A stretch of 64,000 nt of DNA from Flavobacterium limnophilum (GTDB taxonomy: Bacteria; Bacteroidota; Bacteroidia; Flavobacteriales; Flavobacteriaceae), in the NCBI RefSeq assembly GCF_027111315.2, contig NZ_CP114289.2:3472001-3536000 (forward strand), in the 5' to 3' direction. The notes under the pieces are model-generated. The model had not been told where the DNA came from. It searched no databases and saw only the letters and a list, made by a program, of their open reading frames with translations. Made by a program: the position numbers and the translations under genes. This document shows, piece by piece, positions 16,442-26,314 of the stretch. The first letter of the stretch is position 1. Each line of letters starts with the position of its first letter.

Positions 16442-18004
16442 TTAATACCCTGGGTTTTGTTTCAAATTGGGGTTGGACAATATTTCTGACACTGGAATTG
16501 GAAACAATTTGTATTTGCTGTCCACCGCCTTTCCATTCAAGACACCGCCTTTCCAAGCCCATAGATAATCTCCCGACGTGAATTTATTGTATCGAATAAG
16601 ATCGGTTCTTCGGTAACCTTCCCACATCAATTCTCTGGCTCTTTCGTCTAAAATAAACTGTAAATTCAAATCTTTTGAAGCTATGTTTCCTAGTGTGCTG
16701 CTAGGATCATTGGCGTAAGCCCTTCCTCTTATCTTGTTGACATTATTTAGCGCTATTTGTGAATCACCACCAGCACCGCCTCTTAAAACCGCTTCGGCAT
16801 AAATCAAATACATTTCGGGTAAACGGAAAACCGGAAAATCGATATCACTTAAATTATTGTAGGTGTTTTTTTGTGGAATTTTAACTCCATTTCTATCAAC
16901 GTTACGGTATTTATAAATAGAATACCCACTTTTTGAATTGGACAAGGATTCTATTTCCAAGGTGCGTTTTGCTTCCTCTTTTTCTGTCCAAAACACTGCT
17001 CTTTTATCGACACTGGTGTCGTGCGTTGGAAACAATGACACAATAGATGGCGTGACACGATACAGATTCCAACTGGCACTCATTCCGTTAATTTCTTCAG
17101 GAATGCCCGAAGCTCCGAGAGCAAAAACATTGGTGGTTCCCCAAGAAGTTACATATTCGTTATTATAGTTGAAGGTAAAAATAAATTCGCTGGAATTTTT
17201 ATTGTTGTCACCAAGCATCAACCATTGGTGATTCGACACTAGCGAATAACCGGCATCGATTACTTTTTTGCTGTACGTGATGGCTTCCGTGTAATGTGCT
17301 TCGCCTGAATATACCTCAGCATTCAGATATAATCTAGCCAAAAGCGACCAAACCGCGGCTTTATCGGCACGCCCGTATTCGTTGGCTTTGGGAGCAATCA
17401 TCGACTCGTCTATCGCTTTCAATTCGGATTCAATAAAACGGTATAAATCGGCTTGCTTGATTTGTTTTGGAATTTCGCCATTGGCCAATGTTGCTTCTGT
17501 TGCAAACGAAGGGTTTCCAAACAAATCCAAAAGCATCCAATAGGCATAAGCTCTAACAAAACGAACTTCGGAATAGTACTTTGCAATTTCGGCTTTATCT
17601 TCAACAGAAAATCCTCTTTTATTGACCACATCCGGTGCGGCTTCAATTATAAAGTTGTTGCAAAGCGTAATGAGATACAAGCCACTTTTGTATACATCGG
17701 CCGATTCCGTATGATCCGAAGACCAGTCCAATTCTGTTGTTTTATGGCTGTTCCAAGTATTTACGGCTTCATCGCTGGAAACTTCCTGCAATTCCCAATA
17801 GTCTCTGTAAAAGAAATTGTTGGCTCCCGACAATTGGATATAAGTAGAAACGAGTCCCTGTTTGTATCCTTCAATCGTGCTAAATTGTACGTCGTTGGTC
17901 AACGCATTGGTCGGAAATCGATCCAAATCTTCGGTACAAGAAGTAACGATTAAAGCGACCAAAACGAGTCCTATATATTTGATTTTAAATAGTCTTTTTT
18001 TCAT
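16442..18004 (-). CDS. SusD-family nutrient-binding lipoprotein
   Basis: 520 residues with a lipoprotein signal (LVLVALIVTSCTEDLDRFPT) and the helical TPR-like SusD fold: the N-terminal SusD-like part, AEIAKYYSEVRFVRAYAYWMLLDLFG, and the C-terminal RagB/SusD part (FPVFRLPEMYLIYAEAV, LQFILDERARELMWEGYRRTDLIR, LFPIPVSEILSNPNLKQNPGY). It forms the lid on the SusC transporter encoded 29 bp upstream and binds incoming glycan. Length and motifs are typical. Confidence 0.95.
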   Translation of the reverse strand: MKKRLFKIKYIGLVLVALIVTSCTEDLDRFPTNALTNDVQFSTIEGYKQGLVSTYIQLSGANNFFYRDYWELQEVSSDEAVNTWNSHKTTELDWSSDHTESADVYKSGLYLITLCNNFIIEAAPDVVNKRGFSVEDKAEIAKYYSEVRFVRAYAYWMLLDLFGNPSFATEATLANGEIPKQIKQADLYRFIESELKAIDESMIAPKANEYGRADKAAVWSLLARLYLNAEVYSGEAHYTEAITYSKKVIDAGYSLVSNHQWLMLGDNNKNSSEFIFTFNYNNEYVTSWGTTNVFALGASGIPEEINGMSASWNLYRVTPSIVSLFPTHDTSVDKRAVFWTEKEEAKRTLEIESLSNSKSGYSIYKYRNVDRNGVKIPQKNTYNNLSDIDFPVFRLPEMYLIYAEAVLRGGAGGDSQIALNNVNKIRGRAYANDPSSTLGNIASKDLNLQFILDERARELMWEGYRRTDLIRYNKFTSGDYLWAWKGGVLNGKAVDSKYKLFPIPVSEILSNPNLKQNPGY

Positions 18005-18033
18005 TTTTATTATTTTAATAAATTAAATATTTC

Positions 18034-21012
18034 TTAGAAATTGAAATTCAAAGAAACTGAATACGTTCTTGGCGAGGTATAATTTCCCCCGAAATTGGTT
18101 CCATAATTATACGATGCTTCTGGATCGCCTCCGGTATAATCCGTAATCACAAATACATTTTGGACCGAGGCCGACAATACAACATTGTTGTTATCTTTTT
18201 TAGGATTTATCAAATTACCAAAATCATAGCTTAGGTTGATATTGTCCATTTTTAAGAAGGAAGCATTTTGCAAATAATAATCACTGTATTGTTGGTTGAC
18301 ATTTCCTGCTTGCGTAAAACCCGTTTCATAATACGATTGGTTAATATTATTCCGCGTTATACCGCTATAAATTGCTGATAAATTATCATTAGGCAGGTAA
18401 AAAGCATACTGACCAATATTGGAATGAAATGCCATGCCCATAGCGAACTTCTTGTAATTAAATGAAGTGTTGAAACCCAAAATATGTTTTGGCGAGGAGC
18501 TTTCGGTTCTGTATCGGTCTTGTTCATTTATCAGTCCATCACTATTCAAATCGACCATTTGATCTTCAATGGGTTTTCCTTGCGCATTGTAAACTTGGTG
18601 GTACACAAAAAAGGTATTTCTGGAATAGCCAACAGTGTTTACCAATAAATTTCCACTCAATAAACCCGCTCCAGAATCGTCGCCAATGGAAAGTTTTGTT
18701 ATTTTATTTTCATTGTAACTATAGTTGAATCCTAGATTCCAATTGAAATTTGTTTTTTGAATCAGCATTGCATTGGCATTTATTTCAAACCCCTTGTTTT
18801 CCAAGCTACCAATGTTTTTCACAATGTTATTGGCAAAATCGGTTCCTGATGGAATGGTCACATCGTTCAACAAGTCATCGGTAACCCTGTAATACACTTC
18901 AAAAGCCCCCGTGATTCTATTGTTGTACAATCCCCAATCCAGGCCTATATTGGAAGTTGTTGATTGTTCCCATTTCCTGTTACGGTCAGTTGCGCTTGGA
19001 TCAACTCCTTGTATAAACTCATTTCCTATTGGATATTTGATATTGGAAGCTCCCAAGTTATAAATAGGAATGTATCCATAATTACCAATTCCTTCTTGCT
19101 GTCCTGTAACTCCCCATCCTATTCTAAATTTAAGATTGGATACCACTTTAGAATCGGCTAAAAACTTTTCGTCATTAATTTTCCAAGCTGCAGACACTGA
19201 AGGGAATGAACCCCACCTTGTTTTTGGAGAAAAACGGGAAGAACCATCCGTTCTGTATGTTCCTGTAAGTACATATTTGTCTTTGAAAGTGTACATTAAT
19301 CGGCCAAAATAAGATATCAAAGTGTTCTGGGGAATGTCAAAACTGAAATTTGGTTTAGAACCCGCTTGCTCATTTCCATCAACATCATAGGATGGATAAA
19401 AATAGTTGGTCGTTTTGAAATCGTTATACGAGTAACCCGCCATAGCCTCGATACGGCTGTCGATAGACTTGATTTCTTTTACATAATTCAAGGTAGTTTC
19501 CGAGAACACATTTTCGGTTTTCGAACCTGGATTTCCTTTAGAAACATATCCATTGGAAATACTTGCAGGAAAATAATCGGCTGGTGCAAAATAATCCCAA
19601 GTTCCCTTGGCAAAATCGTAACCCGAATTGATTTTTATGCTTAAATCAGGCAAGAAATGCACATTGTAATCCAATTGAAGATTTCCGATACTTCTAAGGC
19701 TTGAAACCCTGTCATTTATCTGCTCAAGCTTGGAAACAGGATTGTTGTGACCGTGCAAAACTGCTGGATTTGAAGCGAATTCATAATATTGCCAGTAGCC
19801 TCCATAAATGGAATTGGGATCTTTTACCGCTTGTGTCGGGTCGAATGTAACGGCGGTATAAATGGCACTTTCATCGGCTTTTCTTTCTTTTTGGCTAATG
19901 CCTTTTACATTCAAATTCACTTTAAGATGATTGTCGAAAAAAGTGGGGTTAATGTTCAATGTAATGGTATTTCTCTTGAAATTCCCCGTTTTTAATGTCC
20001 CGTCTTGATCCAAAAATCCAAAAGACAAACGATACGGCAATACTTTTATCCCACCAGTAAAACTGATTGAATTATCTTTGGTCAAAGCGGTTTGGTAAAT
20101 TTCGTCTTGCCAATCGGTGTTGGCCGTACCCAATTTAAAATCCGAAACAGGTACTCCGGCAACTACCGAGGCTTGCTGGGCAGCATCCCTATATTGGTCT
20201 CCCGTCAAAACATCTTGTTTGTAGATATTGCTCGAAGCCGAAAACTTTGAAGTGAATGAAACTTTCAACGCCCCATTTACTCCTTTTTTGGTCGAAATGA
20301 TCACGACTCCATTCGACCCTCTTGAACCATAAATTGCGGCTGCAGACGCATCTTTCAAAATACTGAAAGATGCAATGTCGTCAGGATTCAAGGCACTAAT
20401 TACGCCAGGACCATCTTCCAGACCAATGGGAACGCCATCAATCACGAATAGCGGATTATTTGATGCACTCAAGGATGCTCCTCCTCTTAATAAAAAGGAA
20501 CTCCCCGCACCTGGTTTTCCGCTGATGGGTGTTATTTGTAACCCGGGAACTTTATTGGCAATCAATTGCTCGGCATTGGTTACAAATCCTTTTTGAAAAT
20601 CTTTGGCATTTACTTGGGTTACGGAACCGGTAAGGTCTTTTTTCTTGGTTGACCCATATCCAATAACCACTACTTCGTTAAGTGTTTTGGCTGTTTCTTG
20701 AAGAGACACATTCAAGGTGTTTCCCGTGATTTTTTTCTCGACAGTTGCATATCCCAAAAATGAGAATACCGCAATATCTCCAATTGCTGCATTAATCTGG
20801 TAATTTCCATTATTATCGGAAACAGTAGAATTACTATTGTTTTTTAATGTTACCGTAACACCGGGAAGACTTGCCTTGGTAACTTCATCGACAATTGTAC
20901 CTTTTACTGTTCCTTTTTGTCCAAAAAACAGGAGTGGTATCAAGAAAATAATCAATGAGCAAGATAGCTTGTGTGCTATAAGGGTTCTTTTTCGTTTTAG
21001 TTTCGTATTCAT
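18034..21012 (-). CDS. SusC-family TonB-dependent outer-membrane transporter
   Basis: 992 residues: signal peptide, carboxypeptidase-D-like regulatory domain (about 33-115, VKGTIVDEVTKASLPGVTV), TonB-box region and plug (about 120-235; VIGYGSTKKKDLTGSVTQV, FVIDGVPIG, AAIYGSRGSNGVVIISTKKG) and a 22-strand-type barrel ending TSPRTYSVSLNFNF. It imports oligosaccharides with SusD using TonB energy. It is the first gene of the galactan operon. The promoter must lie in the 467-bp region upstream, which also contains paired 22-bp repeats suited to regulator binding. Confidence 0.95.
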   Translation of the reverse strand: MNTKLKRKRTLIAHKLSCSLIIFLIPLLFFGQKGTVKGTIVDEVTKASLPGVTVTLKNNSNSTVSDNNGNYQINAAIGDIAVFSFLGYATVEKKITGNTLNVSLQETAKTLNEVVVIGYGSTKKKDLTGSVTQVNAKDFQKGFVTNAEQLIANKVPGLQITPISGKPGAGSSFLLRGGASLSASNNPLFVIDGVPIGLEDGPGVISALNPDDIASFSILKDASAAAIYGSRGSNGVVIISTKKGVNGALKVSFTSKFSASSNIYKQDVLTGDQYRDAAQQASVVAGVPVSDFKLGTANTDWQDEIYQTALTKDNSISFTGGIKVLPYRLSFGFLDQDGTLKTGNFKRNTITLNINPTFFDNHLKVNLNVKGISQKERKADESAIYTAVTFDPTQAVKDPNSIYGGYWQYYEFASNPAVLHGHNNPVSKLEQINDRVSSLRSIGNLQLDYNVHFLPDLSIKINSGYDFAKGTWDYFAPADYFPASISNGYVSKGNPGSKTENVFSETTLNYVKEIKSIDSRIEAMAGYSYNDFKTTNYFYPSYDVDGNEQAGSKPNFSFDIPQNTLISYFGRLMYTFKDKYVLTGTYRTDGSSRFSPKTRWGSFPSVSAAWKINDEKFLADSKVVSNLKFRIGWGVTGQQEGIGNYGYIPIYNLGASNIKYPIGNEFIQGVDPSATDRNRKWEQSTTSNIGLDWGLYNNRITGAFEVYYRVTDDLLNDVTIPSGTDFANNIVKNIGSLENKGFEINANAMLIQKTNFNWNLGFNYSYNENKITKLSIGDDSGAGLLSGNLLVNTVGYSRNTFFVYHQVYNAQGKPIEDQMVDLNSDGLINEQDRYRTESSSPKHILGFNTSFNYKKFAMGMAFHSNIGQYAFYLPNDNLSAIYSGITRNNINQSYYETGFTQAGNVNQQYSDYYLQNASFLKMDNINLSYDFGNLINPKKDNNNVVLSASVQNVFVITDYTGGDPEASYNYGTNFGGNYTSPRTYSVSLNFNF

Positions 21013-21479
21013 ATTTGGTTTTGATTGTAATAGTTAATTTTTTTTAATTTGGTTTAAGATTGATTACGGTTTAATTTGTTTTTTCATAATTCATTTTTGG
21101 TTTAAATTTTTTAGCTGGTTATAGTTTGTTTTTAAATTTCATTTCCAATCTAAAATAGCAGACCAGAAAAAGACTTTATTTGAATCGTAAAATTATACTT
21201 GACACCGAAAACAAAAGGGGCACGAAATCGTTTTTTCAGGGGTACGAAATCGTTTTTTTTTCACAAACTAACCGGCAGAAAATCCTTGAAAAACAGCATA
21301 AAGAAGAATTTCTATTGCTTGGACTATTAGAAAAATATGGAAGACCCAAAAGAATGATTGGCATTCGCTTTATTTCCAAAAAAAAGCCTATTTGATTACA
21401 CCAAACAGGTTTTGAATTTACGGGATAAAACATTTTTACAACCGGGGAATGGTCATTTGAAAAATCAAAAGGAATGGTT
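21013..21479. other. 467-bp region between the HTCS gene and susC
   Basis: Holds the presumed susC promoter. The only clear structure is a pair of 22-bp direct repeats at 21216-21259. A 71-codon ORF covers them, but its sequence is poly-Lys/Phe of repeat origin and looks non-coding. No terminator hairpin stands out after the HTCS stop. Confidence 0.55.
21216..21259 (-). promoter_or_regulatory. Tandem 22-bp direct repeat, candidate HTCS operator
   Basis: AGGGGCACGAAATCGTTTTT at 21216 recurs as AGGGGTACGAAATCGTTTTT at 21238, a 22-bp period (about two helical turns). Each unit holds the short dyad ACGA-AA-TCGT. It lies 204 bp upstream of susC and next to the gene for the AraC-type HTCS regulator, whose family binds direct repeats. 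Binding is inferred. Confidence 0.5.
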
Positions 21480-24400
21480 TTATTTTTCCTTTATGTAAAA
21501 AGTGGGAGGGTTGCCAAAACGCTCTTTGAATAGCTTGCTGAAATATTTTCGGTCGGAATAACCTACCTGGTAACAAACTTCACTTAAGGTATATTGTTTT
21601 GTTTTAAGAAGTTGTTTGGCTTTTTTCAATCTGTAATCACGCATGTACTCCACAAGTGACAAACCTGTCAATGTTTTTAGCTTTTTATAAAGCACGGAAT
21701 GACTCATCCCAAGTTCTTGAGCGACTAGATTAGCACTAAGATTATCCGAATCAATATTTTTTTCGATAAATAAGCCTAAATTTTCAAGGAATTCTTGATC
21801 TCTTTTGTTTTTTACAAATTCACTAATATCGGTAGCCTCTTCTGAATGAAATTTTTCGTGTAATAAACTTCTGTTTTTAAGAATATTTTTGATCCTGGCA
21901 CGAAGGAGCGACTCATTAAAGGGTTTGGTAACATAATCGTCGGCCCCTGTTTCAAAACCCTCCATTTTATGCATAAAGGAAGCTCTGGCCGTTAAAAGTA
22001 TGATGGGTATGTGACTCGTGTTTACATTTGATTTCAAATTATGGGTAAGCTCAATACCATCCATTACTGGCATCATGACATCGCTGACAATGAGATCTGG
22101 TGATTTTTCCAACGCCATTTCCAATCCTTCCTTCCCGTTGGAAGCTTGCAATACAGTATACTCGTCCGAAAAAAGTTCGACAATGTAGTTGCAGATATCT
22201 TCATTGTCTTCAACTACAAGCAAGGTTTGCTCTTTGACTGAGGGACTATCACTGCTTTGTGAAACTACCGTTGCTTTATTCTTTTTATTGGTAAAATAAC
22301 TTTCAATAAATTCATCATTGTTTTCATTGGCTCCAATCTCGGCATCATTGAAAAAAGAATTTCCTTTTTTTAATAAAATTGTAAACGTGCTACCAGCTCC
22401 TTTTTTACTTTTAACCTTTATTTCTCCTTGATGCAGTCGTATAATTTCATTGGAAATGGTCAAACCTAATCCAAATCCTGCTCCATCTATTTTGCTGGCA
22501 TTATTAGCTTGATAAAACCGATTAAATATTTTGGAGAGCTGTTTTTTTGGAATTCCAATTCCTTCATCTACCAATTCTAACTGAACTTCTGCATCGGTTT
22601 CTGTTATAGAGAGTTTTATGGAGCCTCCCGTACTTGAAAATTTCAATGCATTGGAAAACAAATTGTAAAGTACTTTTTCCATCTGCTTTTTGTCGAACCA
22701 CAATTCTATATTCGGGCTTGTCGATTCAAATTCAAACTTAATATCTTTTTGATAGGCAAATTCTTTGAAGGAGAGGTAAATTTCTTTGCTAAACTTGACC
22801 CAATCCCCTTTTACAACCTTTAGCTTGATTTGATGATGCTCAAATTTTCTGTAATCAAGAAGTTCGTTGACTAAATTAAGTAGGTATTCGCCATTTTTTT
22901 TGATGGTGCCAAAAGGATTTTGCAGTTGTTCTTCAGAATGTTCATCACTTTTCAACAACTTATTTATGGAACTCAAAATAAGGGTAACCGGCGTTCTGAT
23001 TTCGTGAGAAATATTGGTAAAGAAATCTTGTTTTAAATTATAAAGCTCGACGTCCTTTTCGCGAGAAAACTTTTCAAATCTCAAATCGGCTTTCATTTTT
23101 TCCCAAGAAATGACGTATTTTGTAAACAGCTGCAACATTAAAACTCCCAAAATCGCGTAAATCAAAAAAGCCCACCATTCCAACCAAAAAGGCTTTTGTA
23201 TCTTGATATTCAACGCACTATATTGATCAGCCCATTCGCTTCCCAATTCCCTGCTTCTTACCTTAAAAACATATTTACCCGGAGAAAGGTTGGTGTAGGT
23301 AGCCGAGCCATCTTTGCCGATTGACCTCCAATTCCTGTCAAAATTATCCATTTTAATTTGGTATTCGCAACCCGAAGATGATGGAAACAACATTGCGGCA
23401 AACTCGAAAGTGATTACATCCTGATTGTGTTTTAAGGTAATGTTTTTAGAAAAAGAAATGTCGCTTTTTAATATCTCGTCTTCGCCAATAGGAACTTCTT
23501 TGTTGAAAAGTTTAAAGCTTGTGAATTTTACTTTTGGGGTTACATTTTTGACCTTGATGGTTTCGGGATTAAATTGAACAACCCCTTTGGAACAGCCAAA
23601 ATACAACATCCCTTTCTCGTCTTTGAAACAGGAATTGATGTGATAATCTCCTTTTAGATTAGAAAAGCTGTTAAACGCTTTTGTGGAATAATCATAGTTA
23701 AAAATCCCTTGCTTGGTACTAAACCAAATCAATCCTTTATTGTCTTCGATAATTGCCGTCACGGTTTGATAACGAACGTTCTTGTAATTGTCAAACCGAT
23801 TGATTTTTTGAGTTTTTTTATCCAATAAATCGATTCCTTCCCCGGCTGTTCCAATCCAAATATTCCCTTTAGAGTCTTTTAAAACGCTGTAAACATAGTC
23901 GCTGCTAATAGAGTTTTTATTTCCTTCAACACTTTTATACACTTTAAAACGATTGGTTTTGGTGTCCAAAAGATTTAGGCCTCCACCAAAAGTGGCCAAC
24001 CAAATTAAATCACCGTCTTTTTGAAGGGATATGACATTGTCGCTGCTTATCGAGTTCTTGTCTGCTGTTTTCTTTTTGAAACTTTTAAATTCTTTTGTAA
24101 CAACATCATAATAATTAAGTCCACCACCCCAAGTTGCAACCCAAATATTGTTTTTCTCGTCTTCGATAACGTACCGAACGTCATTGTAACTTAAGGTTTT
24201 TGGATTGCCTATTGCTTGTTTGAATTGTGTAAAGGCTCCCGTTTTATAATCAAAATTAACAAGTCCGTTTACGAAAGTTCCAATCCAAAGTGTCCCATTA
24301 TGAGTTTCATTTATGAATTGAATATAATCATCCCCAATTGAATTTCTATTAGCACTGTTGTAGTGTTTTACAGCATTATTTTTGTTTAAAACGGTCAATC

Positions 24401-25550
24401 CTTTTCCGTCTAATCCCATAAAAAAAGCATCCTTGTTTTTATAAACCGACAATACCGAAATGGGAGCTCCTCCCTTGATAGTGCTGGGTAAAAATGTATA
24501 ATCCTTGTTATGGCTCAACACATCGACACCATTCCACGCAGATCCCAACCAAATATTGGAATTCTCGTCTTCCATTAGAGCATAAATGGCATTGCTGGAA
24601 ATAGATGATTCAGACTGGGAATCATTTGTATAAATAGTAACTATTGGATTTAGGCTGTTTATGTTTTTAATTTCAATAAGGCCAACACCATCCGTTCCAA
24701 TCCACATTACGCCATTTCGATCTCTCTTAATGCAACGCACGATATTGATTGCTTTGCCGATCCCATAATTTTTTTTTTGGAAACCCAAGGTATTCACATC
24801 AAATGTCAACAATCCTTTTCCGCTGCTTCCTATCAAGATTTCATTCTTGTTCAATCCAATTATCGAATGGATATAATCGGGCGAAATAGCACTTGAAGAC
24901 TTTATTCGAACAAACCTGGCAGTCTTGCGATCAAACTTGTTCAAACCACCACCAAAGGTACCAATCCACAAGTTTTTATTTCCATCTTCATAAATACTCG
25001 TAACGTCATTATGACTTATGGAATAATTATTTCCACTCTCGAATTTGTAGGTTTTAAATGTTTGTGCTTTTTCATTAAATAAGGAAATTCCATTTTTTGT
25101 TCCTATCCAAATAGTCCCTTTTGAGTCTTCAAAAAGGGTATTCAATTCATTCGAGGGAATCGACCGATTGTCATTATAAATGTTTTTGTAGGCTACAAAT
25201 TTATCATTCAAAGGATTGTATAAATTCAATCCACCGCCAAGGGTGGCAATCCATATTTTCCCTTTATGGTCTATCAATAAATCGGAAATTCCATTGGCGC
25301 TTAAAGCACTATTTTGCTTGTTATATATCTTAATTTTATTACCGTCATACCGATTTAATCCGTTTTGGGTACCTATCCAAACAAAACCATTTTTCTCCTT
25401 TACAACACTGCTTACTCTGTCGTTAGACAATCCATTGGTTTGGTTTATTTTACTAAACACAACTTGCGATTGGCTAAAACAAGGAGTGAAAACAGAATAT
25501 AATGAAAGAAAAAATGAAGCAAAAAAAGCGTTAATTCGTTTTGTTTTCAA
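21480..25550 (-). CDS. Hybrid two-component system regulator (HTCS) of the galactan locus
   Basis: 1356 residues in one chain: signal peptide (to about 28), two seven-bladed propellers of Reg_prop repeats (GFVWIGTQNGLNRYD, GKIWIATLGGGLNLYNP and many more, to about 680), Y_Y_Y domain (about 710-780), one membrane span (about 790-810), histidine kinase with H849 in ISHEIRTP and GAGFGLGLTISNEI, receiver domain with D1157 in IVSDVMMPVMDG, and AraC-type HTH at the C-terminus (VCYQVGYSDRKYFSKLFKERFG). Such sensors bind oligosaccharide in the periplasm and switch on the neighbouring sus genes. All key residues are present, so it should be functional. Confidence 0.96.
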   Translation of the reverse strand: MKTKRINAFFASFFLSLYSVFTPCFSQSQVVFSKINQTNGLSNDRVSSVVKEKNGFVWIGTQNGLNRYDGNKIKIYNKQNSALSANGISDLLIDHKGKIWIATLGGGLNLYNPLNDKFVAYKNIYNDNRSIPSNELNTLFEDSKGTIWIGTKNGISLFNEKAQTFKTYKFESGNNYSISHNDVTSIYEDGNKNLWIGTFGGGLNKFDRKTARFVRIKSSSAISPDYIHSIIGLNKNEILIGSSGKGLLTFDVNTLGFQKKNYGIGKAINIVRCIKRDRNGVMWIGTDGVGLIEIKNINSLNPIVTIYTNDSQSESSISSNAIYALMEDENSNIWLGSAWNGVDVLSHNKDYTFLPSTIKGGAPISVLSVYKNKDAFFMGLDGKGLTVLNKNNAVKHYNSANRNSIGDDYIQFINETHNGTLWIGTFVNGLVNFDYKTGAFTQFKQAIGNPKTLSYNDVRYVIEDEKNNIWVATWGGGLNYYDVVTKEFKSFKKKTADKNSISSDNVISLQKDGDLIWLATFGGGLNLLDTKTNRFKVYKSVEGNKNSISSDYVYSVLKDSKGNIWIGTAGEGIDLLDKKTQKINRFDNYKNVRYQTVTAIIEDNKGLIWFSTKQGIFNYDYSTKAFNSFSNLKGDYHINSCFKDEKGMLYFGCSKGVVQFNPETIKVKNVTPKVKFTSFKLFNKEVPIGEDEILKSDISFSKNITLKHNQDVITFEFAAMLFPSSSGCEYQIKMDNFDRNWRSIGKDGSATYTNLSPGKYVFKVRSRELGSEWADQYSALNIKIQKPFWLEWWAFLIYAILGVLMLQLFTKYVISWEKMKADLRFEKFSREKDVELYNLKQDFFTNISHEIRTPVTLILSSINKLLKSDEHSEEQLQNPFGTIKKNGEYLLNLVNELLDYRKFEHHQIKLKVVKGDWVKFSKEIYLSFKEFAYQKDIKFEFESTSPNIELWFDKKQMEKVLYNLFSNALKFSSTGGSIKLSITETDAEVQLELVDEGIGIPKKQLSKIFNRFYQANNASKIDGAGFGLGLTISNEIIRLHQGEIKVKSKKGAGSTFTILLKKGNSFFNDAEIGANENNDEFIESYFTNKKNKATVVSQSSDSPSVKEQTLLVVEDNEDICNYIVELFSDEYTVLQASNGKEGLEMALEKSPDLIVSDVMMPVMDGIELTHNLKSNVNTSHIPIILLTARASFMHKMEGFETGADDYVTKPFNESLLRARIKNILKNRSLLHEKFHSEEATDISEFVKNKRDQEFLENLGLFIEKNIDSDNLSANLVAQELGMSHSVLYKKLKTLTGLSLVEYMRDYRLKKAKQLLKTKQYTLSEVCYQVGYSDRKYFSKLFKERFGNPPTFYIKEK

Positions 25551-25736
25551 AGCAAAATTTAAATTAATGTGGATTCAAATAATTAATTTTTGAAATTTTT
25601 TATAGTCAAATAAACTATTTGAAATTTTGTCAAAACAACAAATATATACATTTGAAACTTATTCGATAGTCTTTTTAATTATACTTAATTTACAAACAAC
25701 TATTCGAATGAATACCCAAAGCTTTACTCAAACAAA

Positions 25737-25819
25737 CAAAAAATCCCAACAACTCTTTCGAGGTATTGGGACGTTTTGATAATTCTGATATTCGTGGTTG
25801 TAATTTGATGGTTATTTAA
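25737..25819 (+). repeat. LuxE-tail repeat, copy C (non-coding)
   Basis: 83 bp matching the end of the LuxE-like gene about 14.6 kb away. The hairpin portion (25744-25771) is identical. In the LuxE frame it would read to the stop without interruption, and its differences from copy A are mostly third-position changes. It ends 4 bp before the stop of the convergent toxin gene. The surrounding 272-bp gap is otherwise AT-rich and featureless. Confidence 0.9.
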
Positions 25820-25822
25820 CCT

Positions 25823-26078
25823 CTATTCGTAAATTTCTTTTCTGTGACCTAAATCAATGACATCAATTAGCAGAATGTGATCAAAAATCTCATAAATCAC
25901 TCTATAATCTCCAATACGAATTCTGTATCCTTTTCTGCCTTTCAGCTTTCTATAGCCTTGCGGTCGTGGATTATCAGCTAAATCATAAATTTGTTTTTTT
26001 GATAGCAGAATAATGAGGCTCATTAATTTTAACTAAAGCCTTCAAAACTTTATTTCTAAATTCAATAGTGTAAGCCAT
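25823..26078 (-). pseudogene. RelE/ParE-family toxin gene with a +1 frameshift
   Basis: From the ATG at 26076-26078 the frame reads MAYTIEFRNKVLKALVKINE... up to IKK and then meets a stop. In the next frame the RelE sequence continues (QIYDLADNPRPQGYRKLKG, GYRIRIGDYRVIYEI, IDLGHRKEIYE). The break is at a run of seven T (A on the coding strand) at 25995-26001; six would restore one 85-codon frame. The RelE core is otherwise intact. The start codon overlaps the antitoxin stop by 1 bp. It may be a sequencing error, phase variation or a recently silenced toxin. A 66-codon ORF (25823-26023) covers only the 3' part. Confidence 0.85.
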
Positions 26079-26284
26079 TATTTTGCTAATTTCCGCTTTT
26101 CTTCAATAATTTTAAAAGCTTCATCTATAGATATACGATACCCATCATCATCCCTCCTGGCTTCATCATAAAGACGTACATCTTCCAAATCTTCCAATTT
26201 CTCGATCAGTTTATTGTATTTCTCTATGGGCAACAAAACAGCTGTCCTGTTTCCTTTTTCGTCGGTCAAAAATTGAGTTTCCAT
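26078..26284 (-). CDS. Antitoxin of a RelBE-type module
   Basis: 68 residues: METQFLTDEKGNRTAVLLPIEKYNKLIEKLEDLEDVRLYDEA and an acidic, helical C-terminus ending EEKRKLAK. The N-terminal strand pattern (xxxDExGNxxAVxLPIEEY) is that of small Phd/RelB-like antitoxins of Bacteroidota. It would bind and neutralise the toxin and repress the operon. The toxin start overlaps its stop (TAATG), the usual coupling. Confidence 0.85.
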   Translation of the reverse strand: METQFLTDEKGNRTAVLLPIEKYNKLIEKLEDLEDVRLYDEARRDDDGYRISIDEAFKIIEEKRKLAK

Positions 26285-26314
26285 AGCTTTTGTTATTTTA
26301 GTAAAGTTAGAAAA

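Noticed and set aside
21180..21395. 71-codon plus-strand ORF before susC
   Set aside because: Covers the 22-bp repeats and gives low-complexity sequence; no family resemblance.
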